Shown here one piece after another: positions 26,701 to 39,400 of a DNA stretch of 64,000 nucleotides (position 1 is the stretch's first letter; every line of letters begins with the position of its first letter). The stretch is from Branchiostoma floridae. Lineage: Eukaryota > Chordata > Leptocardii > Amphioxiformes > Branchiostomatidae. The notes below the pieces were generated by a model. The model was given only the letters and a program-made list of their open reading frames with translations. It searched no databases and had not been told where the DNA came from. Made by a program: the position numbers and the translations under genes. The DNA lies in NCBI RefSeq assembly GCF_000003815.2, contig NC_049979.1:12822613-12886612 (forward strand), read 5' to 3'.

Positions 26701-27041
26701 TGCACAAAATGAAGTGTACATTATACATTACCAAACCATCAGAATATTTCATGGAGATATGAGGTCTCCGAACTCTTATCAATTTGTTTTACTGGGGAGT
26801 GAGGATATGATGAGGCCTACTACTCTACTCTAGTAGGTCAGGTTGCCTTAAGTCAAGTGAGGGATAGAGTTCTTCGGTGCAGTAAGTAGAGCAAGACTTA
26901 CATCATTTTGTTGCAGACTGGAGGCAGGAAGAACTTCTCGTTCTCCTCCAGCCATGACTTCGTGTTGACGGGCTGAACTTGCCCGTAATCCCGGTTTTCT
27001 TCTGGTACGATCTTGCTCGTCTCCGTATTTTGGTTAGCCAT
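20761..27041 (-). CDS. HAAO: 3-hydroxyanthranilate 3,4-dioxygenase, complete, 10 exons
   Basis: A cytosolic iron(II) cupin dioxygenase. It opens the ring of 3-hydroxyanthranilate in the kynurenine pathway, giving the semialdehyde that cyclises to quinolinate for NAD synthesis. Minus-strand exons in order: 27041-26902, 26213-26135, 23935-23852, 23712-23606, 23329-23240, 22777-22734, 22521-22373, 21985-21917, 21379-21297, 20830-20761. All junctions are GT-AG and in phase. The sum is 915 nt: 304 residues plus TAG, against 286 in human. The difference is mostly an N-terminal extension of about 20 residues. Diagnostic sequence: [65 protein letters not shown] and TGKPIP. Metal ligands are His67, Glu73 and His111, with the same 6- and 38-residue spacing as human His47, Glu53 and His91. 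No defects are seen. Introns 2 and 5 are loaded with transposons. The start is 401 bp from RAD51B. Confidence 0.97.
22903..23233. mobile_element. CAGGG-ended MITE abutting the HAAO exon 5 donor
   Basis: Termini CAGGGTTGAACAAGT and, on the right complement, CATGGTTTAACAAGT match at 13 of 15. The flanking direct repeat is CCTTA (22898-22902 and 23234-23238). The interior carries palindromic CAAGTG/CACTTG-type motifs around GCCCGATCGGGCAAGT. The right copy of the duplication is part of the HAAO exon 5 splice donor. It is 331 bp and hAT-like by its ends, though the direct repeat is 5 bp rather than 8. Confidence 0.75.
23445..23510. repeat. Short tandem repeat in HAAO intron 4
   Basis: Three copies of GAAATAGTATATGCWSA(CAAA), the outer two including TGCTGACAAA, at about 25-bp spacing. 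Confidence 0.65.
24480..26072. mobile_element. Composite DNA element in HAAO intron 2
   Basis: Perfect 13-bp inverted ends GAGGGTCTGCATG are flanked by a 6-bp direct repeat TTGTAA (24474-24479 and 26073-26078). Both subterminal regions carry CGTTAAKCGTTACCG-type repeats: several after 24500, and three near 25970, 26000 and 26035. The centre has about four degenerate units with AATGCAGGAAATGGCGTTT, GGTCCAGATTT and CGCGCCTTCGGCGCTC. No transposase was found. The element is 1593 bp including a 340-bp hAT MITE nested at 24829. The superfamily is not assigned. Confidence 0.85.
24829..25168. mobile_element. hAT-type MITE, copy 2, nested
   Basis: CAGGGCTCTTGCCAGC and CAGGGCTTTAGCCAGC inverted ends with a perfect 8-bp target duplication CGTCGCCC (24821-24828 and 25169-25176). 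It is the same family as 14850-15208 in opposite orientation. It lies wholly inside the 24480-26072 element, so it inserted after that element. Confidence 0.93.
26310..26326 (+). other. G-rich tract, possible G-quadruplex
   Basis: GGGGTGGGGGGTGGGGG in HAAO intron 1 on the non-coding strand for HAAO. The six-G run can supply two tracts, so four G3 tracts with short loops are possible. Confidence 0.5.
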
Positions 27042-27442
27042 GTTGGATTTCATTAGACAGAAGTATCCATTTTTAGGTAAAGGTTTCTAACTCTTTAATA
27101 ACAAAATACAGCTTCAATCACTGACAGACGTCTTCTGTAGATTTGTTCATTATTTGTGTAATAGAAATAGTATTTCTGCTATAAAAAAAATCTTTTAAGT
27201 GCCACCATGTTTTAGATTTTATGATTCACGACTAAACATGCTCGGGATTTATCCCTGTGAAGTAATGGTACATGCCAAATTTACCCATCAACCTCTACGG
27301 CGAAGTGGCGGTAAGATGTTTTTGAAACCGAGACGTCCAGCTGGGGTATCGGAATTCTCATGAAACTGCTCCAGATAACGTTGTTCTTCGACTTATTTTT
27401 ACCGCTTAACAATTCAGATGGCCTCCTGAAACGATATCTACT
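27042..27442. promoter_or_regulatory. Putative bidirectional promoter, HAAO / RAD51B
   Basis: The 401 bp between the HAAO ATG (27041, minus) and the RAD51B ATG (27443, plus) must hold both 5' UTRs and promoters unless untranslated first exons exist elsewhere. There is no obvious TATA box at a convincing distance from either gene. Several CpGs occur around 27240-27370, including GGCGAAGTGGCGGTAAG. Shared promoter function is inferred from geometry alone. Confidence 0.55.
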
Positions 27443-30400
27443 ATGTCCTTGAGGAAGCTGAGACGACTGGGGCTTGAGCCTGAGCTGGTTGATCGTCTTG
27501 AAAGGCATAAAAAGTTATCATCTTGTCAGGTAAATAATCATCCTGTCACGCATCAGCAGGGTTGCTGGAACATTTCATTATTTGTTCATTTACGTGTATT
27601 TTTGGAACTCGATAACGTGTCAATGTTTCGTTTGTCCGGCTATGATAAATTTAGCAAAACAAAACAACTCAGAATGTCAGGAATTTCCAAATACTTTCGA
27701 AGATACATCACCATGACCATTCTGAGAATGCATGCACAAGGTCAAAGTTGAAGGCCCCTGATGCATTTAGCTTCCATTTCGGAATTCAAGTGAGCAAGTG
27801 AGGGAATGCTCTGATAGTGCCTCAAAATAAGATGCAAGTTAGTTTTATTGTTTTGCGCCGTAAGTTTCCATTTGGAAATTGCGATCAAACGTTAACCCAA
27901 ACCGGCCGATTTTACTGTAACGTTAATTTCAACAGTTATCATGAAAAATTGCCACACCTTAAAAAAAGTATGAGGTAGTCTTTATAGACGGTTTCTAGTC
28001 CTTTCCCCGTCACATCTTTTCCCGTCATTATCCTTTCCCCGTCAGTGTGGATGTTTCCCTGTCAGTGGTTTTGTCAAGTTGTGTTGAATCTGAGATGAAT
28101 TATGTAACTATAAAGTGTTATGTGCTAGCGGAACCACCGTGAGTCGGCGCGCTGTAGTCAAAGCACGACAATCCCAAAGACTGCTGGATTACAATATATA
28201 GAGGCTAACAAACTATAAAATTCCTGACCAAAACCAATATTGAAAGGGCGCTTATCTTGTTGGCAGACAGAATGACAGACACACACACACACATGCGCAC
28301 GCAGACAAAAATGCTTGTGAAAATATAACTTTTTAAAAAGGTATGAAGGGAAAAGACGTGACAGAAAAACGTCCCACATGACGGGGAAACATCCACTCTG
28401 ATGGGGAAAAGGTCCTGAAAAATTTCCTGATAGGTTGTGTTATAATTTTAACACTTAATATCCGTACACAAAATAAAGCGCTTACCAACAAGCTTTCGAT
28501 CAGTCCTCTGATCCTTCTCAAGTTGTAATGACCCAAAACCTAAGTCACACGGAACGGAAGTGTGACGTCAGTAAAGGGTCAAAGGTGCTAGGTAGTCGGT
28601 ATCGGCCCCCGTCTTGGTTGAGTCCTGATAGGTTATAGACCTGATTGCCATACTGTTTCCAGAGCCTACATAGGCCAGCTCCTCAATTCCAGGGCCAACA
28701 TGCCCGCAAGGGGAAATTTTACCACAGCCACATGTAATGTCAAGGTAACACAGACGTTATTATTAAACAGATGTTGAAGTTGAAAAAACAGTGCCATCTT
28801 TATACTACTGGTATGTCGTGATTGTAAGGACTAGCATACACAAACCCATCCTTTTCTTGGCCTTGGCAGGATATTCTTGTGAAGATCCATCTGGAACTGC
28901 TGCACCTCACCAACCTGACCCACTCAGATGTGCAGAAAATTGTGATGACTGCAAGCAGAGCATGTGCACCGACAACTACAACAGTATGCAATTTTCTGTG
29001 CTCACTGATTAAGTTATATGTCACCTTTTATTGGAAGAGGATGAAATCTAGTATTGACCCTAAATGATCTAAGTAATGGCCAAGAAGAGTACTAGATTCT
29101 TTAATCATAATTTTGTTACTACATTTTGCATACAGTATAGGTCAGCATTAAATAAAGGTTACTAGTAATCATTAATGTATGTTTAGGTTGGGACAGAGAG
29201 AGGAGCTTACTAGTAGTCAGTCACAAGTAGCTAAATCAATGTTCTGATAAACAGGCTCTCCAGATGAAAGAAGCAGGAGTCAGCAGTGGCAGCGCTTCCT
29301 TCTTCTCCACATCCTTATCTGGGCTGGACCAGGCTCTACATGGGGGTATCCCAGCAGGCAGTGTTACTGAGGTGAGTTTCACCTGCACTTTGATTAATAT
29401 TGTTATTTGCTATCCAAAGTATCAGTAACATGTTATTGACTTAATACAGAAGTTACTTGAAGTTCAACCTGTTGGTTCTATGTTCATATTTTTTTTTCAA
29501 AATGTAAGTATGCTCTTCCAAGGCTAACTGACCAGTTGTTTTTGTTCAGGAAAAGTCTTTTTCAAGTCAAGAACAAGAATGGGGCCTTAGGCTTTGCAAT
29601 TTACTTGTACCTCTCTCCCTCTCTAAGGGAAAGGGAAGGAGAAAGTGTCTTCTTGTACTTCAAGTTCAATGTGTAATTCAAGTGTACTTCTATTCAATGT
29701 TAAATATTGCAAACCTCTAATGTAAAGATAAATATATAGACTATAGAGATCAGAGTTGAATACACACTGAACCATTTCTCCACACAGATAGCTGGCCCAG
29801 CCGGCTGCGGCAAGACCCAGTTCTGTGTCATGCTGTCAGTGCTGGCGACCCTGCCTTGTGAGATGGGAGGGCTAGGGGGCGCTGTTGTCTACATCGACAC
29901 CGAGTCTGCATTTAGTGCAGAGAGGTTAGACAAACTTGTCAAAATTAGAAGCAAGAAAAAAAATTAAAACTTGCAGAAGAGGAGAAATATGTGTTGTTTA
30001 ACTTCCAGCTCAAACAGACTACTCATGTATTTGTGCTTTCTTCCTACTTCCCTCCAGACTTGTAGAAGTTGCTCAGTTCAGGTGTCCACAGCACTTCAGC
30101 AGTGATGATGCCTTCTACAAGCTGACATCGCAGGTCTTTGTACATAAGACTCCAACCTGCACTGACCTGTGGAACAGGTTTTTGTACATTTTCTGCTTGT
30201 CTAGAAAGTTATTTCATGTAGCAAAGTACTAATTAGTAAATAATGAAGTTGATAAGATGCTGATACAATACACAATATAGATATGTTGCTGCAACATTCA
30301 TAGCATTAACTTTGGTACTTATCAACATATTTGTATGTCCCTTTGCCTTTGGATGGGAATTGCAAATAAAGATATCTTTAAATCAAGGATTCATTATTGA

Positions 30401-33400
30401 GCCTTTTATGTGACAAAACAGACTTCTCTTCATGATTTGTTGGTCTGTTTTTAATTCAATTGTCGTACTGTTATTGATGTTGAAAATGGATCTTTCCCCC
30501 TCAGACTGCAGTCTTTAGAGGAGGAGCTCATACAGAAGCGAGTTCGCCTGGTGATCCTGGACTCAGTAGCCTCTGTGGTGAGGAAGGAGTTTGACAACAG
30601 CCTGAGAGGGAACCTGTCCCAGAGGGTCAAGTTGTTAGCCAAGGAGGCCGCTCTCCTCAAGTACCTGGCAGAGTCCTTGAACATCCCGGTAAGTGTACAA
30701 AGTCATGATTGTTCCTTTCGTTCTTAACAGCTTTTCTTCACAGACAACGATCAGGTACATGTATTATGACTCAATTGCTACAATGCTCTTGTTTAGTTGA
30801 CGCTGAACATCTGATTGTTGCTGTCAGGAAGAAACCGGTAACTGTTATGGAGGAATACCAATGTTTTAAATTAATGCCTGCATGGTAGGTACTGCTGAAA
30901 GGTGTTCATGCTGTCTATTAAATTCACCTTAATTTTTTAAGACATTACCTTTCAAAGATACATGGCAGGTTTTTATATCCAAACAAGCCATCGTCAGAAA
31001 TATCAACGGAAGGAAGAAGACAAGCTATTATCGTCAGCTGTTTTACGTACCTGTAGTTTTTTTAAAGACTGCTAGGGGGCACTTCTGGACCTGCCAGTGC
31101 TTTTCCAATGACCAGTTATATCAGGTATACAGCACACTATATATAAAATTCACCTGTCAATGCCTAATGTTAGTTTGCAAGTGACAAATTTATCGAAAAC
31201 ATTATATTTGTACTTTGAACTATCAACAAGTTGCTGACTTCAAGCTTTTCCAGTGACATTTGAGAAGGTTGTTTTCTTTAATTAAAAGTGCTTGCCTTGT
31301 GTTTATTTAGATAAATAGGATCAAAATACATGTTCAGGTAGGATTGAACTCTGCCCACCTGTAAACTAATTAAGTGATGATTGTGTTACAAAGTTTGATC
31401 TCTTGGAGGAATGAAGTTGAGCCTATGTAGACATTATGCCTTTCCAATATAGAAACAAAGCATGGATGATGTTGAATTGAAGAGGGTGTCTGATGGGTGT
31501 GCAGGAATTTCTTAATGAACATGTTGTTTACTCCTTCTTTCAGGGCATGCCCACATAAATACCAGTTTGGGGTAAAAGAGCCCTGTAAATGCCTCCAGCC
31601 AGGACAGGTTGTTATTAGAGGGAGATAGTGGTCCTTGAATGATAACACCTGTGGTTGCCATGCCATGTTGAATGGCCCACATGTCAGGTGGGACATCCCC
31701 ATGTCATCCTTAGAATGACCACACCAATAGGGACTGTCTTGAAATTCTTTTTATTCCTTAAATGAGATCTTTCCATTTGTTCTCCAATAGAAAATGTCTT
31801 TGAATTTTTCATCAGGGAAGATGATAATGTTATATTTGCACTTCACCTTTATTTGAATACTTCAGTCTACAGTTGCATTTATTTTTCTAGGATTGGTGAA
31901 CATTTTAGCAAACTGACTTTGGTTGGAGAAAATTGAATATTTTGAAAATATGCACAACCCACAATGCAGGACATGATAGTAATGGTGGAAGAAGGGAGAG
32001 GTTGTCAGGGAGAAAATGCCTATGCTGGGATGCATGGTTGGTAGTGAGCGGAGGGAGGTGTCCCAGGGATACTGGTACTAAACAAACACCCAGGTATAGT
32101 CAAGCCTGTGTGCTGACCCAAGTGTCCAGCAGGTGGTGATGAAACCTGTAGTGTCATGTAAGAATTGCTGGGTGGCTCCCCTTTCAATCGCTGGAAAATG
32201 CCCAGCATACAGCCGCTCATGTGCATTGCCATGGATATCAGTATAAAGTAGTGCAAAGGTGTCTACCAGCTGTGGTATCTATTATCTGTACAGGGTTTGC
32301 CATGTAATAACAACGTATCTCTGTTCTTGAATTCTTGAAATAGCACAGAAGCTTCTCACTGTATATACTGAGGTTGCCTGTTCGTCTGTCTTTTGATATG
32401 TTGTGCTTAGTTATGATGACTTTGGCCACATCTTTTAAGTGATCAGAGCACATCAGTTTATAATGATCTTCCTGACTGTTATATATTTTCATTTACTAGT
32501 AATAGTATGTACTCTGCAGCTGGAAATGTCATCAAAAGCCACTTCAAGCAAGGAAGATTATATGAATATTTTTATTTACCTATTCAAATTCATCAAGCAT
32601 TCCTTCAATATAATTACTTACCATGTTATGTACAAAAGTTGAAACAAAGCTTTACTGTTTCTGAATGAAACCCAATCCCTTGAGGAGCTGTGCTACTGAT
32701 GTTGTTATAGCTATTTTATTGTTCAACTCAGGGTGCATTTTGTCTCTCAACACAGTCAATTAAGGGAAAAGAAATGTTTTCTTTGCAAGTAATTTTTTTT
32801 TACAAATTGTGTTTGAATCTCAAAAGATAACATACAATTCTGTGCCTGGTAGGGGCTAATCAACATAATTGTTTCATCTTAGTCTTACAGTGAAAGTAAG
32901 ATAGGTAATTCAAAGTGTGTGTTCTTACTATGACTCTTAGTATGCTACTTCCTCTGTGTCACAAATTGTGTGAGTGAAGCATTAAAAGACATAGGATGGA
33001 AAGCTTGAAAAGTCAAGTTGTCAGGTCACAGTGCATTGTCCAGTGTGATCATCCATAGTCTTAGTCCCAATAGAGGCTGAAGGAATGGGGTCAGCCCTAA
33101 TTGACCAGCCTTTGGAGAAATTTGCCCTGCAGATCTTAGGCAAATGAAAGTTGCCTCCCCCTACACCAGTGTTTCTTATGAGCTGTGAGGGACACTGGGT
33201 GGTGGGCTGATGGCACAGTTCAGATGACAATGCTGTTTGCAGGGAATATTTGGGGAGCTGTGCATCTATCAGCATATGGGCTAAGTGGATGGTGGTCGTG
33301 TGTCCCCTCTGTGGTGGCGCAGCGGTGGGGAGTGTTTGTGGACTATGGAGGAGTGTGTCACTCTGGCCAAACCACATGGAGACTGTGGGAAGTAGCAGGA

Positions 33401-36400
33401 ACTGTTGACATGTCTGCAGACAGGTGGTCTGCCTCAGTGGTAGGACTCCACACTGTGGTGTCAGTGTTGAATGTGTGTGCACAGCCACATGCCACCGCAG
33501 TGATAGTTGCACAAAAACAGGTGTACTGGGAAATTTAAAGGGCAAACATCATTTGTTTTCCCCTGTAGGTGGTAAAAAGGCAGCTCTAGGGTACCTGCTG
33601 GGCAGCAGTTTGTTATCAGGTGGTGTATTGGCACAGCAACTTGTGCTTTATTTGGACACTTAAAGGTCAGTGAGCAATAATCACAGCAATCTGTGACCAG
33701 TACAATTCAAACAAGCTCCCCATGGGGTGGGCATTTGCTTACGTCAGTTTGCACTTGATAATTATCTTTTGGCAAACGCCCAATCAGTTTACCTGTCTGA
33801 GCTGTAGAAAGAAAGCTCAAGGTGTGGGAAGAAAAGCTCACGAACCACAAACACAAAGTCAGTTGGGGCGTGGGGGGATTTAGCTGTGTGTATACAAGTG
33901 GGGTCTGCTCTACATGTTTCAGTGTGTACGCTGATGGTTTTCTCCCTGGAACAAGTTAAAAGGAGAGGCCGTAAGTGCATACACTACTGAAGCAATGAAA
34001 CTCTCTAGTTGTGCCACACTGTTTCAGACTTGTCAACGTCTACTTTGTGCTCTAAATATCCAGCCTTGTCCCAAAACGTGTCTTCTGTAAACATGGCAGC
34101 TTCTTGGAAGTGAGACCGTTCTACCAACAGGTTGGGGCGACCATGAGCCACAATACGTCTTTGTGGTTGACCATCTCTGTACATGTCCTTACTGTTAACA
34201 TCTTCTTAATATATATATTATACATAGACTGCGATGAAGCCACATGTATAACCATGGTGGTTTGGTATAATGCTGTCTTTGCCATTCTAGATGGTAGTGC
34301 AGACATTATTGTACCTTTGGCATCAATTTCATGAAAATTTGAAAAATAAAGTTACTAATTACTATGTGTTTGTGTTTTCATAGGATCATAATAACTTTAT
34401 TACTTTATTATTCATATACAGCAGATAATCATATTTTTTTATTATAATTATTATGATACATAACATGCTCTTGAAATTAGCTGTTCCAACATAAGCATTT
34501 GTATTACGCATTAGTAATTCTTTTTTTGAAGTTAGCACTTCTTTTTGTTTGCACTGACTCACTACTTCGATGATTCACTCATGGGTTTTTGTGAATGACA
34601 ATAGAAGATTTTCAAACCATGTCACCAGTGGTAATTATGCCCATGGCAACTTTTCAAACTTGCTCATTATCAAGTACTGTAGGCGGTACCTGTTGCAGCT
34701 ACTAAGTTTACTGGTTGCTTTTTACTATCATAGCTTAGTAATAGTGTATTCTGCTACAGCAGATTGCAAAATTTTACGATGGAAGACCACTTAAGTGCTT
34801 GCTTAATGGCACTGAAGACTCTATTTAAAGCACAAGTTGGAGGGCCCATGCTGCAGGCATGTACAGACCATTAGATAATCAGTTAAGCTGCCTCAGTACC
34901 TGGGTGTGGTGGACATCACCTGACATGAGACAGTCTATATTCCCCCAATACCACATTATGCATTAATGGTCATTGTTGGGTATAGTTCAACTGAAAAGAC
35001 TTTGTTACATTGGACACAAAACCTCTGTAACCCCAGGGGTCGCAGGTGTGGTGAGGCCAGACACTGGTGTGAAATTTGAGTAGCCAAGCAAGCAATGATG
35101 TCAGTTATCAGTAATATGAACCATGAACCAGTTAGCAACAACAGACTATAGAGACCTCATGAGAAATACACACTACCATATGCATGTACATATGCACACA
35201 CACACACAAACACTCACACACACACAAACACACACACAAACACTCACATGCAAATCACTCAGTCAAATACTTTGTGAAAATTATTCTCTATAATTACCTC
35301 AAAATCACACAGGTATTGTTATCTGTCTACCAAAAAGGTTAAAGTAGAAAAGCTGTAATAAGAAGGCACTCATAAAAATGTTTCCTGTTTTGTATCATCT
35401 TTTAGTAAATTTTTATGTTTGGTTGAACTGTTTTTAAAAAGTCCCCATTTTTGATTTTGTTAAATGGTCCTTAATCTGGGAGATTTGTGAGGGAATTCGT
35501 TTCCCCATCCCAAGTCAAAATATTAGCCACTCCGTCCATGCAGGTACTGTTGCTATGCTGGCGCAGGGTACCTGTGCAATGGACCCCAACCAAACACACA
35601 GATCATTGTTTGTCCCAGTATGCTAATAAGCCTCATTCATCATATGTAATGAACAGTCTGGGCATGTTGGGTTGGGCTTGATTAAAGCAATAAGTACAGA
35701 TCCATCAATAAGTACAGATCCATCAAGGTGATTATAATGATCCTATATAAATCAGGACACATGTAAATGGAGAGACAACAATAATTGCTGATTTCTCTTC
35801 CAGAGTTGTTTGCAGTGTACCTTTTTGTTTGATCGTTATCCTACCACAGAGTATCTGTGGTTGCTAGTAGTACATACAAAAGTATTCCCTGCACTTGTTC
35901 GGTAAAGGCACTGTTTGTTTTGTTATGCGTTTAAAACTGCCCGGTTACATGAATAAAGGTGTGTGCTTCAGGTGATCCTTAGTCTAGATATGGGACTTAC
36001 AAGGAGGAAACTACCTGTCACTTAAGAAAACAGGTCGTGCAAGTTGGTATATAACGAAGTCCTTGTAATGATCCAACTAGTGTAAACGAGCATGACTGTC
36101 AAATAGCCCACAGGATAAAACTCTTTTGTAGTTAGGAATTACATGCCAACAGAAGAAAGCCTAGTGTGATACTGCCCTGGTTGTCCGGGTTTACGGAAAA
36201 GGCTGGGCTGTCTACCTGGGCAGTCTACCTGGGCTGTCTACCTGGGCTGGCTATCACGTCAGGCTACTTGGACCTACGAAAGCCCATTGGGACAAAAGCT
36301 GTTTTAGCAGTAGAGCTGCTTTAGCAGTAGGGGTAGCAGTTTGTGCTCAATGAAGAAGCTATGTGTGAAGCTATTGTGTGTGTTACATAACCCAGAGGTT

Positions 36401-39400
36401 CTGGGTTCAAATCAGTTGATATGCCACCGATCTTGTACCCTTGGGAAGGGCTATTAACACGACTTATCAGGCTGATTGGATTAGTCTTGAGACTGGTGGC
36501 TAGTTGGTCAAAGGCGGTCAGGAGCCGTTCTTTAGTGGCTGTTAGGGTCCAGGCTTCTGCACCATACATTAGGATCAACAATTGAATTGTGAGGAGCTTT
36601 TAAAAAATAAGCGTTGCTAAATTAAAGTGCAAGGGTCTGGAACTGCTGCCATTCGGTGCTAACTCAGGTGACCTCAATACGACAGCAATTACCCCAGGTG
36701 TGGCCATAGGACTTAAGGTTTTGAACCACTTACACTCGGAAGGAAGACCCCTAGTCTTTTCCGTAAGTGTGGTGGGTTCTTTGCCCTATCTGAGGGAGGG
36801 CCCTTACCGAAGCTAGGTACTCTTTTCTGTACCCTAGTGAAGGGAGGAAAAGTTCGTGTTAAGAGCCCTTCCCAAGTGCACAAGATTGGTGGCATATGAG
36901 CTGATTCAAACCCAGAACCTCTGGGTTATGTAACATACACAGCTCCTTCAAACACAACTGCTTCAAAAACAGCTCCTTCACACACTGCTTCTTCCTTGAG
37001 CACAAACAACCCCTACTGATAAAACAGCTTTTGTCTCAATGGGCTTTCGTAGGTCCAAGTTGCCTGACGTGATAGCCAGCTCAGGTAGACAGCCCAGGTA
37101 GACAGCCCAGGTAGACAGCCCAGGCTTTTCCGTAAACCCCTGGTTGTCCCTTGTGTTTGCTGAAGGTTTGAACCCAGAAAGGTACTTAGACACCTCGTGT
37201 GAGGTGACTCCTAGTTTTCAGCTCTGTTGTGGAAATAATCAGCAACTGGAGACACTGAATATTCCCCAAGTCTTCCTGAACAAAGGTGTTGTTACTCTGC
37301 GGGTAGCTCATGCCTTGTGGGCGACCAGGGATCGGGTAGTACAGTAATCACACAACAGGTGAGCAGGACACCAGGATGGATCCACACACAAGTAAAAGCC
37401 CTGAAACATGGCCTCTGTCTTGGTCAGTTTTCTAACAGAGAAAGTGACAACTCAGATAAGAGGGACATTTAGGGCTAGCAGCAATGTTGGTCTTTACAGT
37501 CCATTCACCTTTGACTCAAGTGTAACGTGATCCATATCACCTATATTCCTGGGCTAGCCAGTAATCTCAGGTGTTGGTTAAACCCACCACTTAGGTGACC
37601 TCCGAGTGACCTGCGCTCACAATGAAGGTGTTGTTCAGAATGAGTCATAATGGGTGCTTCCTTTCCGCTTTGTTTGCCACCTTGACATTCCGTTACCTGT
37701 GTGTACAGGAGAGATGTGATACTGGCACAGGAAGGCGTCTCCTGTTTCAGCAGTTTCACCACTTCCAACAGAGGACAGTGTCATGGGTGTACCGTAGGGC
37801 ATGCATGCAGACGCTTCTGTTCTTGATAGTTCCTTTTAGGATATGGGTTTGAAAGGGTCAATAGCAGTCAATGCTACCATTTCAAAAGTGTAATTTCAAC
37901 TTCCCAGGATTTTCTTCAGCTTTAGAAACACACTGAAGTGCATTTCTAAGGGTATGTTCTTTATCACACACATGTATAATGACATACAAATCAAGGCAAA
38001 TACAGTCTTTCAGCCTGACATGTCATTAACATGTCATTTTAATTTTGGAGGAAGCATTGTGTATGAAGAGTCTGGCGCTATACCATGAGTACAGATGAAG
38101 TTTAGCATGAGAGAAGACAGCTCCCCTACTTACTCCTGTCCTACACCAACAGGAGCACTCCAACTCCCAGATAATCCATCACCCTGACAACCTGTGCCCA
38201 GGACAATGAGCAATGGTCTGGGAAAAGTTTGCCTTGCTGGGATGTTTTGTCTGGAGAAGGTCATGTTTCATGACAAACAGTGGCATATAAAACTTGTTGA
38301 TAGTACCTTTGATGGCACCCATATTTCCTAATCTACCTGTTTAGCATCAAGCCTGTATTGTCCTGCTATCCTTGCCCAGCACCAGTCTGCCTTGGAAACC
38401 TGAGCGACCATGTTAGCTTGGCCTCTGGCCCTGGTTTAACCTCTGTAAATTTCCTTGTGTATGAATGTGATCCAGCTGACTCAGAAGTTGTAACCAATTA
38501 TGTAACATTAACTTGCACAGTGAGAGCAACCTTGAACATCTCAGTGTGAGTTGCCCGTTTGTACAAGATCATTTACAGCGAGCTGACCATTTACAATGCG
38601 CTGTAAACTGAGCTTACACAAAGGTCTGCAATCTGTTGTTGCCATTGCACATGACCAGGCTTTGTTCTATATACCACTAGGGTGTCCAGGAAATGAGGTG
38701 AACTTGGCAATTGAATCTTACAGTAATACAGAGTTGACCCATGCACCAGTAGATACTATGTAATAAATAAACTATATGACTACTCAACTCTATGTAGCTT
38801 TGCTATTTGACCATTGCCTGTCTTGCCCCCATAGCCATTATATTGAAAAAACATATTTCAGAATATTTTGAAAATGCTGTATTACATTTTAGACTATCAC
38901 AATATGATCTGTGCCCAAATCATGAAAGAAGTTGTGGCAGAGAGACTGAGAAAGTGACAAATATATAAGTCAGCTCTCTAAGCTTGTGGAGGAAGGACCC
39001 CGCTACAGTAGAGATCTGCCCACACCATTGTTCCTGGCAACCTTGGCCACTGATATAAATCATACCCTGTAAAAAGGCCTCTTGAACAACCATGTTGATC
39101 AGGGGGGCTCAGCCTGCTGGAGTGATGTGGGAATGCAGGCTTTTAAAGGCTTGTCTGTGGTTGTGAACCTATCAGGGTAATCTAACGGCTGGGATAACAG
39201 GGTTGGAAGGGGTTAGCCACACCCTTGCACATAACACTTTGTTGGGCTCCTCTGTATTTTTCTCTGATGAGGCACTCAAATGAGTTGAAGAGAAAACATT
39301 TTGTTTGGGGAACACAGTAAAGAGATGTCATGATAATTGTGATCACCTGCGGTGTACTTTAATGAGAGTGGGCGAGTTGAAAGGTTGCCAGTCTTGCAGA

